DNA of 43,246 nucleotides, taken from positions 1 to 43,246 of the forward strand of contig JAETNP010000050.1 of NCBI GenBank assembly GCA_021768185.1, written 5' to 3'. This stretch comes from Oscillospiraceae bacterium (lineage in GTDB: Bacteria; Bacillota; Clostridia; Oscillospirales; Oscillospiraceae). The notes under the pieces were generated by a model, which was given only the letters and a program-made list of their open reading frames with translations, was not told where the DNA came from and did no database searches. The stretch's first letter is position 1. Each line of letters begins with the position of its first letter. The position numbers were made by a program, and so were the translations under genes. Shown here piece after piece: positions 31,465 to 39,260 of this stretch.

Positions 31465-32286
31465 GTGTTTATTACAGCAATTGTTCTACTCATTTTGCTT
31501 ATTATTTATCTTCTTCTCCTCCTGCCAAGGAGAAACCACCCCGGCTGGGAAGCCTTCCAACCGCCTGTCCGCTTTGCCCACCGGGGCCTCCACGACGCCG
31601 GGGCGGGCCGCCCTGAAAACTCCATGGCCGCCTTCCGGGCGGCGGTGGAAAAAGGCTTCGGCGCGGAGCTGGACATCCACCTCATGGCCGATGGGAACCT
31701 CGCCGTAGTTCATGACAGCGACCTCTCCCGGGTTTGCGGGAAGAAAGCGTTCATTGAGGATTTGAGGGCGGAGGATCTGAAAGACTATCCCCTCCAGGGA
31801 ACGGAAGAGACCATCCCCCTCTTTGGCGAGGTACTGGACCTTTTCGCGGGAAAGACGCCCCTGATCGTGGAATTGAAGGTAGAGCGGGGCAACGCCAACG
31901 CCCTAACCGACGCCGCCATGGCGGCGTTGGAGGGTTGGAACGGTACATACTGCGTGGAATCCTTCCACCCCGGCGCGCTGCTGCGGCTGAAAAACAAATA
32001 CCCCCGGGTTATCCGGGGGCAGCTGAGCCAGAATTTTTTGAAGGGCAGCGAGGTCAATGGATTGTCTCTGCCGGTGCGGTTCATGCTGACCAACCTGCTC
32101 ACCACCGTCTTTACCCGGCCTGACTTCATTGCATACAACTGGAAGGACCGGGGAAACGTCAGCCTGCGCCTGATGAAACGGCTCTACGGCGTCCATGAGG
32201 CCGCTTGGACTGTCCGGGACCGGGAGACTATGGGAGCGCTGGAAAAAGAGGGCGTTCCCTGCATCTTTGAGCAATTTGTCCCCTAG
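31465..32286 (+). CDS. Glycerophosphodiester phosphodiesterase, membrane-anchored
   Basis: 273 residues from a GTG at 31465; GGAGGGG about 10 nt upstream supports it. One N-terminal membrane helix (residues 3-20) is followed by the GDPD TIM barrel: FAHRGLHD (37-44; catalytic His), ENSMAAF, ELDIHLMADGNLAVVHD near 67-83 with the metal-binding Glu and Asp, and LIVELKVE near 130. It hydrolyses glycerophosphodiesters from phospholipid or teichoic acid turnover to glycerol 3-phosphate. An LTA-synthase-like gene 2 kb downstream would fit that pathway. The catalytic domain probably faces outward. Confidence 0.88.
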   Translation: MFITAIVLLILLIIYLLLLLPRRNHPGWEAFQPPVRFAHRGLHDAGAGRPENSMAAFRAAVEKGFGAELDIHLMADGNLAVVHDSDLSRVCGKKAFIEDLRAEDLKDYPLQGTEETIPLFGEVLDLFAGKTPLIVELKVERGNANALTDAAMAALEGWNGTYCVESFHPGALLRLKNKYPRVIRGQLSQNFLKGSEVNGLSLPVRFMLTNLLTTVFTRPDFIAYNWKDRGNVSLRLMKRLYGVHEAAWTVRDRETMGALEKEGVPCIFEQFVP

Positions 32287-32292
32287 GCATAA

Positions 32293-32328
32293 ATAAAAAA
32301 GCCGCCCTGAAAGGGCGGTCTTTTTTAT
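32293..32328. terminator. Bidirectional terminator between the phosphodiesterase gene and rpsT
   Basis: AAAAAAG, stem CCGCCCT/AGGGCGG with loop GAA, then TCTTTTTT. The A-tract and T-tract make it work for both convergent genes. Confidence 0.9.
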
Positions 32329-32343
32329 TTGTCTGGTTGGAAA

Positions 32344-32607
32344 TCAGCCTACCTGATTGAGCTTCAAGGTCATGGCGCTCTTCTTGTGAGCGGCATTGTT
32401 CTTGTGCAGAATGCCCTTGGCGGCAGCCTTATCGACGGCCTTCACGGCAACCTTGTAAGCGCCCTCGGCCTCGGTGCGATTGCCATCAGCAGCAGCAGCC
32501 TCAAACTTCTTGACGGCGGTCTTCATCGCGGATCTCTCAGCCTTGTTGCGGGCATTGCGGGCCTCAGCCACCAGCACGCGCTTCTTAGCGGACTTGATAT
32601 TCGGCAA
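32344..32607 (-). CDS. rpsT: Ribosomal protein S20, with a TTG start codon
   Basis: 87 residues read from a TTG at 32607. The canonical S20 start PNIKSAKKRV follows it directly, and GGAGGAGG (32616-32623) stands at the right distance; the ATG 18 nt upstream lies in front of that site and would add six residues never seen in S20. S20 binds 16S rRNA early in small-subunit assembly. E. coli rpsT also starts with UUG, and there the weak start is part of autogenous repression by free S20, so the same control is plausible here. Its neighbour gpr is divergent; rpsT-gpr adjacency is conserved in spore-formers. Confidence 0.95.
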   Translation of the reverse strand: MPNIKSAKKRVLVAEARNARNKAERSAMKTAVKKFEAAAADGNRTEAEGAYKVAVKAVDKAAAKGILHKNNAAHKKSAMTLKLNQVG

Positions 32608-32668
32608 ACCAAACACCTCCTCCAATAGGGGCTATGGAGCGGCAAACGCCTTCCCCACGCAGAATGAT

Positions 32669-32697
32669 ATTTTAGCACGGTTTTTTAGAAATTGCAA
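32669..32697 (-). promoter_or_regulatory. Promoter of rpsT
   Basis: On the minus strand TTGCAA (32692-32697), 17-nt spacer, TAAAAT (32669-32674) with a TGC extended -10. Strong match. Confidence 0.8.
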
Positions 32698-32728
32698 GGA
32701 AAATTTTCAATTTATTTCCCCGCTTTTT

Positions 32729-32757
32729 ACATATTTTTCTGTCCCTGGGACATACTG
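32729..32757 (+). promoter_or_regulatory. Possible forespore (sigma-G/F type) promoter of gpr
   Basis: ACATA (32729-32733), 17-nt spacer, CATACTG (32751-32757), near the sigma-G pattern (GHATR and CATWHTA). gpr is a forespore gene in Bacillus, so this type is expected; the match is incomplete. Confidence 0.35.
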
Positions 32758-32806
32758 GAGAAAAACCACCAGATTTTGTGTCTGAAAAAGGGAGGAGACC
32801 CAAGTT

Positions 32807-33688
32807 ATGCTGACCATTCGCACCGATCTGGCCGTAGAGGCCCATCAGCTCTGGCGGGAAAAGGCCGGGAAGACAACGAAGCTCTCCGGCGTGTCCGCCC
32901 GAGAGGAGGAACTGGAGGGTTTTCCTCTCACCCGGGTGGAAATCCTGGACCAGGAGGGGGAGACTGCCCTGGGGAAGCCCCGGGGAACCTATCTGACCCT
33001 GGATGTGTCCGCCCTGTGGCGGCGGGAGGAGGACGTATTTCTCCGGGCGGCCCGGGCGGTGGCGGCCCTGCTGGAACCTCTGCTGCCGGAGAAGGGGCCT
33101 GTGCTGGCGGCGGGGCTGGGCAATCCGGCCATGACTGCCGACGCCCTGGGACCCCGGATGCTGGACCATCTGCTGGTCACACGGCATTTGCAGGAGGTGC
33201 TGCCTGGATTTCGCAGCGTGGCAGGCCTGGGGGCCGGAGTGCTGGGCAGCACGGGCATGGAGGCCGCCGAGTGGGTCCGGGGCGCGGCGGACCACGTGAA
33301 GCCCGCGGCGGTGGTGGTGGTGGACGCTTTGGCCGCCCGAAGCCTGGACCGGTTATGTTCCTCTATTCAGGTTTCCGACACGGGGCTTATCCCTGGCAGC
33401 GGCGTGGGCAATCACCGGCTGGCCCTGAACCGGGCGGGGCTGGGGGTGCCGGTGATTTCCGTGGGCGTGCCCACGGTGGTCAGCGTGGAGACGGCGGCGA
33501 GGGATCTATTGACCCAGGCGGGGGGTGATGAGGAAAAGATTCCCGATTTGCGGGGGAAGGGGCTTTTTGTTACGCCGGAGAGCATTGATATGAAGGTCCG
33601 GGAGCTGGCAAAGGTCATTGGTTATGGGTTGGATCTGGCGCTCCAGCCGGGGATTGAGGTGGAGGATTTGGAGGCGCTGCTGGCATAG
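32807..33688 (+). CDS. gpr: Germination protease GPR
   Basis: 293 residues, ATG preceded by GGGAGGAG. The start IRTDLAVEA is the GPR pattern where the zymogen cleaves itself; GLGNPAMTADALGPR (near 102-116), VVVVDALAARSLDRLCSSIQVSDTGL (parts near 168-193) and PGSGVGNHR near 196 are the family's conserved blocks. GPR degrades small acid-soluble spore proteins during germination to supply amino acids and free the DNA. It is shorter than the Bacillus enzyme (about 370) but close to clostridial ones. Its presence shows that the host belongs to a spore-forming lineage. Confidence 0.94.
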   Translation: MLTIRTDLAVEAHQLWREKAGKTTKLSGVSAREEELEGFPLTRVEILDQEGETALGKPRGTYLTLDVSALWRREEDVFLRAARAVAALLEPLLPEKGPVLAAGLGNPAMTADALGPRMLDHLLVTRHLQEVLPGFRSVAGLGAGVLGSTGMEAAEWVRGAADHVKPAAVVVVDALAARSLDRLCSSIQVSDTGLIPGSGVGNHRLALNRAGLGVPVISVGVPTVVSVETAARDLLTQAGGDEEKIPDLRGKGLFVTPESIDMKVRELAKVIGYGLDLALQPGIEVEDLEALLA

Positions 33689-33699
33689 GCGGCTTAAAT

Positions 33700-34095
33700 C
33701 TTTCATTTAGCTTCGCCCTGCCGGGCGGGGCCATCTTTTCGTGCGAACGAAAAGAAGCAAAAGATCGCTCAAGGAACTACGTTCCTTGAGAATCCTCCTT
33801 CATTACGGGGGTAATTATTTTCCCTCCGACGTACCGGGTTTGGTTCTACCCACAATCCTTCGTTGGTGCGCCGGACCTCTGCGTCTACCCACGGGTCCTT
33901 ACGGGAGTGCTTGCTGCGGCGCCGCTTCTTAAACTAATCAAAAAATGAGGGATTCTTAAACCGCTAGGTTTAAGCGCGTTTTTGCCTACTTTTGGCACGG
34001 GCCAAAAGTAGGCGAGGAGTCCGGGGGCGAGGAGCCCCCGGGCCGGGACAAGAAAAATCTTCCCCGCGCCGGAGGCGCGAAGAAGCAAATTAAGC
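33700..34095. repeat. Intergenic hairpin-armed repeat element E7, variant left arm
   Basis: No gene is visible. Left arm follows the same plan with other sequence: GCCCTGCCGGGC hairpin 33716-33727, TCTTTTCGT/ACGAAAAGA hairpin 33734-33755, GCAAAAGATCG, and CTCAAGGAAC/GTTCCTTGAG hairpin 33768-33790. The middle (33791-33925) is unlike the common core except at its end (CTTAAACTAATCAAAAAATGAGGG, from 33928). Right arm is standard: TTAAACC stem 33957-33976, 13-bp TACTTTTGGC hairpin 33984-34013, GC hairpin near 34020-34041, GCGCC hairpin near 34064-34080. Confidence 0.8.
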
Positions 34096-34115
34096 TGAAA
34101 TTAAGACCCTCCCGC

Positions 34116-34144
34116 TTGCCACTTAAGAAAAAAGAGGCTATAAT
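34116..34144 (+). promoter_or_regulatory. Promoter of the LTA-synthase-like gene
   Basis: TTGCCA (34116-34121), 17-nt spacer, TATAAT (34139-34144). Confidence 0.8.
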
Positions 34145-34201
34145 GGGAAATAAAGGAAGAGGGTGTTTCCCCGCCGGGAAATTGAAAGAAGGTCTATTTA
34201 C

Positions 34202-36073
34202 TTGAAAAAATTCTGGAAAGAATATTTCTTATTCCAAAAGGAGCTGTCCCCGGGCTGGTCCCGGGGACGGCGGGAGCTTTATTACGCCTATCGGGTGATA
34301 CTGCTTCTCTGCGCCGGACTGTGCATGGGCCTGGCCCTGCTGGTGCTGGCCATTGGCCCCTACCCTAGAGGGACCCTGGTGGACTACCTGTGCCACTGGC
34401 AGACCCTGCTGCTGAACACCGTCCCCGTGGCCCTGCTGGTCCTGTTCTTCTACGGCCTCACCGGTAGGACCGGTGCCGCCTTCCTCCTGGGGGGCGGTAT
34501 CGCCTTCGGATTCAGCCTGGGCAACTTCTACAAGCTCCAGTTCCGGGACGACCCTCTGTACTTTGAGGACATGCTCATCCTCCGGGAGGCCAAGGCTATG
34601 GCCTCCGGGGATCACTACACCCTGTTCATCAACTGGCAGATCCTTCTGACATTGTTCTGCCTGCTGCTGGGATGGGTGCTGCTGCGGCTGCTGGCCCCCG
34701 GCGTGGGACGGCCCTGGTGGCGGCGGGGAGCCCTGGCGCTGGCCGCCGTAGCCGGTGCGGCCGCCCTGTCGCCGGTGGTCCTGGACGGGAAAATTTATGC
34801 GGACACCCAGAACTTCGGCCACCTCAACCAGTGGAGCGCCACCCAGAATTACATCTCCCACGGCTTCTGGTATCCCTTCCTCCACAGCATCTCCGATTTT
34901 GTGGAGACCCCGCCGCCGGGGTACAGCAAGGCAAAAACAGCCCAGCTTCTGGCGGAGTACCCGGACGCGGACATCCCCGAGGAGCGGAAGATCAGCATTG
35001 TGGGACTTATGCGGGAAGCCTATGCCGATTTCTCCCAGTACGGCGTGCCGGGACTGGACGTCAGCGGGTATGACCTCTACCACGCCCTGGAGGCGGAGAG
35101 CTACACCGGCGATCTGGTGACCAATATCTTCGCCGGAGGCACCGTGGATACGGAGCGATGCTTCCTTACCGGAAACTACCAGCTGCGGAATTTCCGGGGT
35201 AACGCCAACTCCTACGCCTGGTACCTCCGGGGACAGGGCTACGCCATTGAGGGGAGCCACCCATACTACCAGTGGTTCTACAACCGGCAGAACATCAACG
35301 GGTATCTGGGCTTTGAGCAGTACCGATACCTGGAGGGGGACTACGACCGGATGACCCAGGCGGTCTATCCGGAGGACGCCGTGCTGCTGCCAGAGATCTA
35401 CAGCGACCTGGAAAAGTGCTGGGCGGCGGGGAAACCCTGCTTCTCCTTCTCTGTCAACGTCCAGAGCCACGGCCCCTACCCCACCTGGGACACCGGGGCG
35501 GAGGAGTACCTCACCGGGGCGCAGTACACACCGGAATGCAGGAACGCCATGAACGCCTATATGACCACTATCATGGAGACGGACCGGCAGCTGGCGGCCT
35601 TCATGGACCGGCTGCGGGAAGCGCCGGAGCCGGTGGTGCTGGTGACCTTCGGGGACCATCTGCCCTGGATGGGGGACGGCAACGTGTTCTATGACGAGAT
35701 GGGCATGGACGTCAACGCCAGCGGCGACGCGGGTTTCTACCGGCGCTATACCACCCGGTACCTGATTTGGGCCAACGACGCGGCGAAGGAGATCATCGGA
35801 CATGATGTGACGGGCGAGGGACCGGCGATTTCGCCGTGTTATCTTATGAACCTGGTCTTTGGCCAGCTGGGCTGGGACGGGCCCGGGTTCATGCAGGCCA
35901 TGGATGAGATGATGGAGGTGTTCCCCATTGCCTCCACCACCGGCCGGACCATGACCGATGGTGTACTGGCTGGGCAAGTACCCGAGGAGCGGCTGGACCT
36001 GTACCGCAGGTTCCAGCATTTGCAGTACTATTGGCGGAATGAGTTCTTATATGAAGCTGTGATGGAGGAATAA
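34202..36073 (+). CDS. LTA synthase-like sulfatase-family membrane enzyme
   Basis: 623 residues from a TTG at 34202, which has AAGAAGG 10 nt upstream; a GTG at 34163 has no ribosome binding site. Five membrane helices lie within residues 28-200, then a long extracellular domain of the alkaline phosphatase/sulfatase fold: REAYADF (metal-binding Glu), FAGGTVDTERCFLTGN with the Thr nucleophile of LtaS proteins, VNVQSHGPYP and FGDHLPWMGD for the metal site. Such enzymes transfer glycerol phosphate from phosphatidylglycerol to a growing lipoteichoic acid or to other glycans. It replaces the LtaS ES motif with EA, so the acceptor or head group may differ. It starts just beyond E7. Confidence 0.85.
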   Translation: MKKFWKEYFLFQKELSPGWSRGRRELYYAYRVILLLCAGLCMGLALLVLAIGPYPRGTLVDYLCHWQTLLLNTVPVALLVLFFYGLTGRTGAAFLLGGGIAFGFSLGNFYKLQFRDDPLYFEDMLILREAKAMASGDHYTLFINWQILLTLFCLLLGWVLLRLLAPGVGRPWWRRGALALAAVAGAAALSPVVLDGKIYADTQNFGHLNQWSATQNYISHGFWYPFLHSISDFVETPPPGYSKAKTAQLLAEYPDADIPEERKISIVGLMREAYADFSQYGVPGLDVSGYDLYHALEAESYTGDLVTNIFAGGTVDTERCFLTGNYQLRNFRGNANSYAWYLRGQGYAIEGSHPYYQWFYNRQNINGYLGFEQYRYLEGDYDRMTQAVYPEDAVLLPEIYSDLEKCWAAGKPCFSFSVNVQSHGPYPTWDTGAEEYLTGAQYTPECRNAMNAYMTTIMETDRQLAAFMDRLREAPEPVVLVTFGDHLPWMGDGNVFYDEMGMDVNASGDAGFYRRYTTRYLIWANDAAKEIIGHDVTGEGPAISPCYLMNLVFGQLGWDGPGFMQAMDEMMEVFPIASTTGRTMTDGVLAGQVPEERLDLYRRFQHLQYYWRNEFLYEAVMEE

Positions 36074-36082
36074 ACCCCTGCG

Positions 36083-36496
36083 ATGGATGAGCAGACAATG
36101 AAAAAAGAGACGGAAAAGGCCAGAAGATGGAATACGGTGATTATCTGGATCTTCGCGGTTATTTTCACCGCCCTGATTGCCGCAATATGCGTGTTCAAAT
36201 ACCAGCATACTTACTCCTCCGCCAAGTGGGCCAATGATAGGGAAAACCGCTATAAAATTGCCGGCAGTATGCTGGACCGGAACCAACTCGTTGGAATGAC
36301 AGAGGCTGAGGTGGTCCAATTGCTGGGCAATGAGGACAGTGACGGGCAGACATCGTTCAAAATGAGCAGAACATATTTCCCGCCGGAAACGACACTGGTT
36401 TACTACCTGGGCGTCGATTTTATGGATACCAACTGGCTGGTGATCTCTCTGGATGCCGAAGGTGTGGTCACAGACTATTGTATAGACGTAACCTGA
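36083..36496 (+). CDS. Membrane-anchored BamE/SmpA-fold-like small protein
   Basis: 137 residues. A charged N-terminus (MDEQTMKKETEKARRW), one membrane helix (about 18-38), then an outer domain: LVGMTEAEVVQLLGNEDS near 68-85, TTLVYYLGVDF and WLVISLDAEGVVTDYCI near the end. The helix-turn with G(M/K)TEAEVxxLLG followed by two strands is the general pattern of SmpA/BamE-like domains, found in many Firmicutes small secreted proteins. No function can be given. GGAGGA lies about 13 nt upstream of the first ATG, inside the end of the LTA-synthase-like gene, so it is probably co-transcribed with it. Confidence 0.6.
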   Translation: MDEQTMKKETEKARRWNTVIIWIFAVIFTALIAAICVFKYQHTYSSAKWANDRENRYKIAGSMLDRNQLVGMTEAEVVQLLGNEDSDGQTSFKMSRTYFPPETTLVYYLGVDFMDTNWLVISLDAEGVVTDYCIDVT

Positions 36497-36595
36497 CGCT
36501 CCATTGAAAAATAAAATTTCCCTTCCGACAGGATTTTCTCCCATTTGCAGCGGACAAGCCGTAAAATGGAGAAAAATCTGCGGAGGGGAATTCTT

Positions 36596-37414
36596 ATGCA
36601 AACACTCAAAAACACCCTGTTCCAGTCCGGGCGCATCCACATGCTCCCTATCGAACGCATCAGCCCCAATCCCCGGCAGCCCCGCCGCCATTTTCCGGAG
36701 CAGCCCATGCGGGAGCTGGCGGATTCCATCCGGCAGCACGGCGTGCTTCAGCCCCTGACCGTACAGAAGACCCCCGGCGGGTACGTTCTGGTGGCCGGAG
36801 AGCGGCGTCTGCGGGCCGCCGGGCTGGCGGGCCTCACCCACGTGCCCTGCCTCCTGGTACAGGCCACGCCCCAGGACAGCGCCCTGCTGGCCCTGGTGGA
36901 AAATCTCCAGCGCAGCGACCTGCACTATCTGGAGGAGGCCGCCGCCATCTCCAAGCTTATCACCACCTACGGCATGAGCCAGGAGGAGGCCGCCCGGCGT
37001 CTGGGACGCTCCCAGCCCGCGGTGGCCAACAAGCTGCGGCTGCTGCGGCTCAGCCCCGCCTGCGGCGAGCTGCTGCGGAAATATGAGCTCACCGAGCGCC
37101 ACGCCCGGGCCCTGCTGCGGCTGGAGGACGAGGAGTCCCGGCTGGCCGCCCTGCGGCACATCGGGGAGAAAAAACTGACTGTGGCCGCCGCAGAGGAATA
37201 CATAGAGAATCTGCTGCAAAAAAAGCAGTCGGAGGGCCGGGAGGAGAAAAAGCGGCTGTATATCATCAAGGATGTGCGGCTGTTCCTCAACAGCGTGGAC
37301 CGGGGGATGGAGACCATCCGCCGTGCCGGCGTGGACGCCCGATTTGACAGGAAGGAGAGCGAGGAGGAGATCACCATTACCATTCAGATCCCGAAACAGC
37401 AGGCAATTGGCTGA
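36596..37414 (+). CDS. noc: ParB/Spo0J-family protein, probably nucleoid occlusion protein Noc
   Basis: 272 residues from the ATG at 36596, with GGAGGGG 8 nt upstream; the longer frame has no such site. ParB N-terminal CTPase domain with ISPNPRQPRRHF (22-33), GERRLRAAGLAG (box II, near 75) and ENLQRSDL (near 105), then the HTH MSQEEAARRLGRSQPAVANKLRLL (parts near 127-150). The C-terminal part has a short helical dimer domain. The start (MQTLKN-LFQSGRIHMLPIERI) resembles Noc rather than Spo0J, lacking the KGLG opening. Noc binds specific sites and the membrane to block division over the nucleoid; Spo0J is the alternative. No parA gene is next to it. The integrated element begins just downstream. 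Confidence 0.82.
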   Translation: MQTLKNTLFQSGRIHMLPIERISPNPRQPRRHFPEQPMRELADSIRQHGVLQPLTVQKTPGGYVLVAGERRLRAAGLAGLTHVPCLLVQATPQDSALLALVENLQRSDLHYLEEAAAISKLITTYGMSQEEAARRLGRSQPAVANKLRLLRLSPACGELLRKYELTERHARALLRLEDEESRLAALRHIGEKKLTVAAAEEYIENLLQKKQSEGREEKKRLYIIKDVRLFLNSVDRGMETIRRAGVDARFDRKESEEEITITIQIPKQQAIG

Positions 37415-37430
37415 GAAACGGGGCATATTG

Positions 37431-37468
37431 CAAAAAGGGGACCGGGCCTAAGCCCGGTCCCCTTTTTG
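37431..37468. terminator. Bidirectional terminator between noc and the serine recombinase gene
   Basis: CAAAAAGGGG start, 11-bp stem GGGGACCGGGC/GCCCGGTCCCC with loop CTAA, then TTTTT. It serves both convergent genes and marks the chromosome/element junction area. Confidence 0.9.
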
Positions 37469-37480
37469 TCCAGGGAAAAC

Positions 37481-39148
37481 TTACAGGTTCTTCTCGTAGG
37501 ACTCGATCATCTTCTTGAACGTGTGACCCGTACGACGCCTGAGATTCTGGAGGTATTTGTCGGTGGATTCCCCGGTGAGGACCTTAATTTGAAGCCGCAG
37601 AGAGCCGTCCTCCTCCGGGGTGACGAATATCTTATCAATATACTTATCTACGAACTCCTTGCTGATGAGGCCCTGGGCGGCGTCCCGGCGGGCCTCGTCC
37701 AGCACATGGCGGATGGTTTCAATCTTCTTGCGGAAATCCTCCTTGGATAGCTGCTGCTGTTCCAGGTCGTAGATCTGATGCTCAGCGGCGTCGATCTCCC
37801 GGTCGCAGTCCTTATTCATGGAGAGGAAGTCCCGGTCGGAGAGCTGGCCGGCGGCGTTGTAGCCCAGGAGTTTGCTTTTCTTCTTCTGGGCCAGGTCGAT
37901 CTGCTGGCGGAGGGCTTCGATCTGCGCCGCTATGCCGCTGCCATCGCCCAGGGCTTTGTACATCTCGATATACTCCGCCACCAGAGCTTCGGCGTCCGCC
38001 TCCGTCTCGCTGAATACTTGAAACAGGAGGGGCTTCAATTCTTCCTCGTAGATAGGGAAGGATGGACAGCTGTCCGCGCCGTTCTTGATCTTGCCGGAAC
38101 AGACCCATTTGCTGTTTTTGTTCCCCTGCCGGTCTACCGATTCCCGGCGGTAATAGGCCGCGCCGCAGTGGGTGCAGTAGAGCTTGCCGGTGAGCAGGTT
38201 TGCGTGGTTGCATATTCCCTGGCGGCCTTTTACGTCCTCGCTGCGCTTTTTCAGGACGGCGTTGGCCTTGTCCCACAGTTCTTCATCTACGATAGCCGGG
38301 ACGATCTCGCCGGTTTCATCCTTAAACATGACCCATTCCTCCGGAGGGAGGAATTTCTGTTTCTTGGTGAAGAGATCGATGACTTTGACCTTGTTGCCTA
38401 CATAGTAGCCTTTGTATTTGGGATTGGCGATCAGGTTTGACATGGTAGTGTGGGCGATCTTCTTGCCGTTGTGGTTGCGGTAGCCCTTGTCCCAGAAGAT
38501 GGTCTCGATCTGCTTCATGCTGTATTCGCCGGTAGCGTACAGCTCGAACAGTTCCCGGATCATGGGTGCTTCTGTTTCATCGATGACCAGCCGTCCGCCG
38601 TCTTTGATGTAGCCGAAGATGCGGCTGTTGCCCAGCACCACGCCATTCTTGATGGCCTGGGCATGACCAAATTTTACGCGGCCCGAGATCTTCCGCAGTT
38701 CGTCCTGGGCAATGCCGGACATGATGGTCAGCCGCAGTTCGCTGTCCTCATCGAAGGTATTGATGTTGTCGTTCTGGAAAAATACTCCTACCCCGGCGCT
38801 AAGCAGTTCCCGGGTATAAAGAATGGAGTCCAGGGTGTTGCGGGCGAAGCGGGTGATCTCCTTGGTGATGATGAGATCGAACGATCCCGCCTTGCCGTCC
38901 TCCACCATGCGGTGGAAGTCCTCCCGGTTCCTGGTGGTGGCGGCGGACAGGCCCTCGTCTACGTAGCCCTTCACGTACTCCCAAGCGGAGTTCCTGCGGA
39001 TCAACTCCTCGTAGTAGGCCACCTGGTTGCCTAAGGAGTTGATCTGCTCATCGCTTTCCGAGGATACCCGGGCATAGAAGGTCACCCGGAGTGGGATGTC
39101 ATAAATGGGCTTAGTCCGCAGGGTCTGGCGAATGGTATGGACATCCAT
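37481..39148 (-). CDS. Large serine recombinase (integrase)
   Basis: 555 residues; ATG at 39148 with AAAGGAG upstream. Resolvase domain with the catalytic serine in YARVSSESDEQ (Ser29), LSAATTRNREDFHRM and ITKEITRFARNTLD; recombinase domain with GYIKDGGRLVIDE and TMSNLIANPKYKGYYVG (around 185-245); zinc ribbon LLTGKLYCTHCGAAYYRR with the second Cys pair after VCSGKIKNGADSC (about 315-365); a coiled coil near 395-480. Such enzymes integrate elements at one site without DNA repair. The position at the element edge, convergent with noc, fits an attachment site next to its 3' end. Full length. Confidence 0.95.
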   Translation of the reverse strand: MDVHTIRQTLRTKPIYDIPLRVTFYARVSSESDEQINSLGNQVAYYEELIRRNSAWEYVKGYVDEGLSAATTRNREDFHRMVEDGKAGSFDLIITKEITRFARNTLDSILYTRELLSAGVGVFFQNDNINTFDEDSELRLTIMSGIAQDELRKISGRVKFGHAQAIKNGVVLGNSRIFGYIKDGGRLVIDETEAPMIRELFELYATGEYSMKQIETIFWDKGYRNHNGKKIAHTTMSNLIANPKYKGYYVGNKVKVIDLFTKKQKFLPPEEWVMFKDETGEIVPAIVDEELWDKANAVLKKRSEDVKGRQGICNHANLLTGKLYCTHCGAAYYRRESVDRQGNKNSKWVCSGKIKNGADSCPSFPIYEEELKPLLFQVFSETEADAEALVAEYIEMYKALGDGSGIAAQIEALRQQIDLAQKKKSKLLGYNAAGQLSDRDFLSMNKDCDREIDAAEHQIYDLEQQQLSKEDFRKKIETIRHVLDEARRDAAQGLISKEFVDKYIDKIFVTPEEDGSLRLQIKVLTGESTDKYLQNLRRRTGHTFKKMIESYEKNL

Positions 39149-39189
39149 AGTGCGTCTCCTTTAGTTCGTTATATCATGTTATATTGTCA

Positions 39190-39218
39190 ACTATATCACA
39201 GGAAACGAAATATAGCAA
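39190..39218 (-). promoter_or_regulatory. Promoter of the serine recombinase gene, with repeated operator-like motifs
   Basis: On the minus strand TTGCTA (39213-39218), 17-nt spacer, TATAGT (39190-39195). Downstream, the tandem words GTTATATCAT and GTTATATTGT (39169-39188, plus strand) could bind a regulator. Confidence 0.5.
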
Positions 39219-39250
39219 GTGGGCCGCGAAATTTTCGCGGCCCACTTGCT
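39214..39250 (-). terminator. Long perfect hairpin after the HicB-like gene
   Basis: AGCAAGTGGGCCGCGAAA pairs fully with TTTCGCGGCCCACTTGCT around a single T (practical stem about 16 bp). It lies 11 nt after the HicB-like stop and overlaps the -35 of the recombinase promoter. No strong U-tract follows. Confidence 0.55.
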
Positions 39251-39260
39251 GCTGATATGT

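Noticed and set aside
5898..34095. CRISPR array as an explanation of the repeated intergenic hairpins
   Set aside because: Copies are kilobases apart, long, different in length and without regular spacers; no cas gene is present.
34229..36019. 596-codon minus-strand frame opposite the LTA-synthase-like gene
   Set aside because: Shadow with Gly/His/Val-rich composition; no ribosome binding site.
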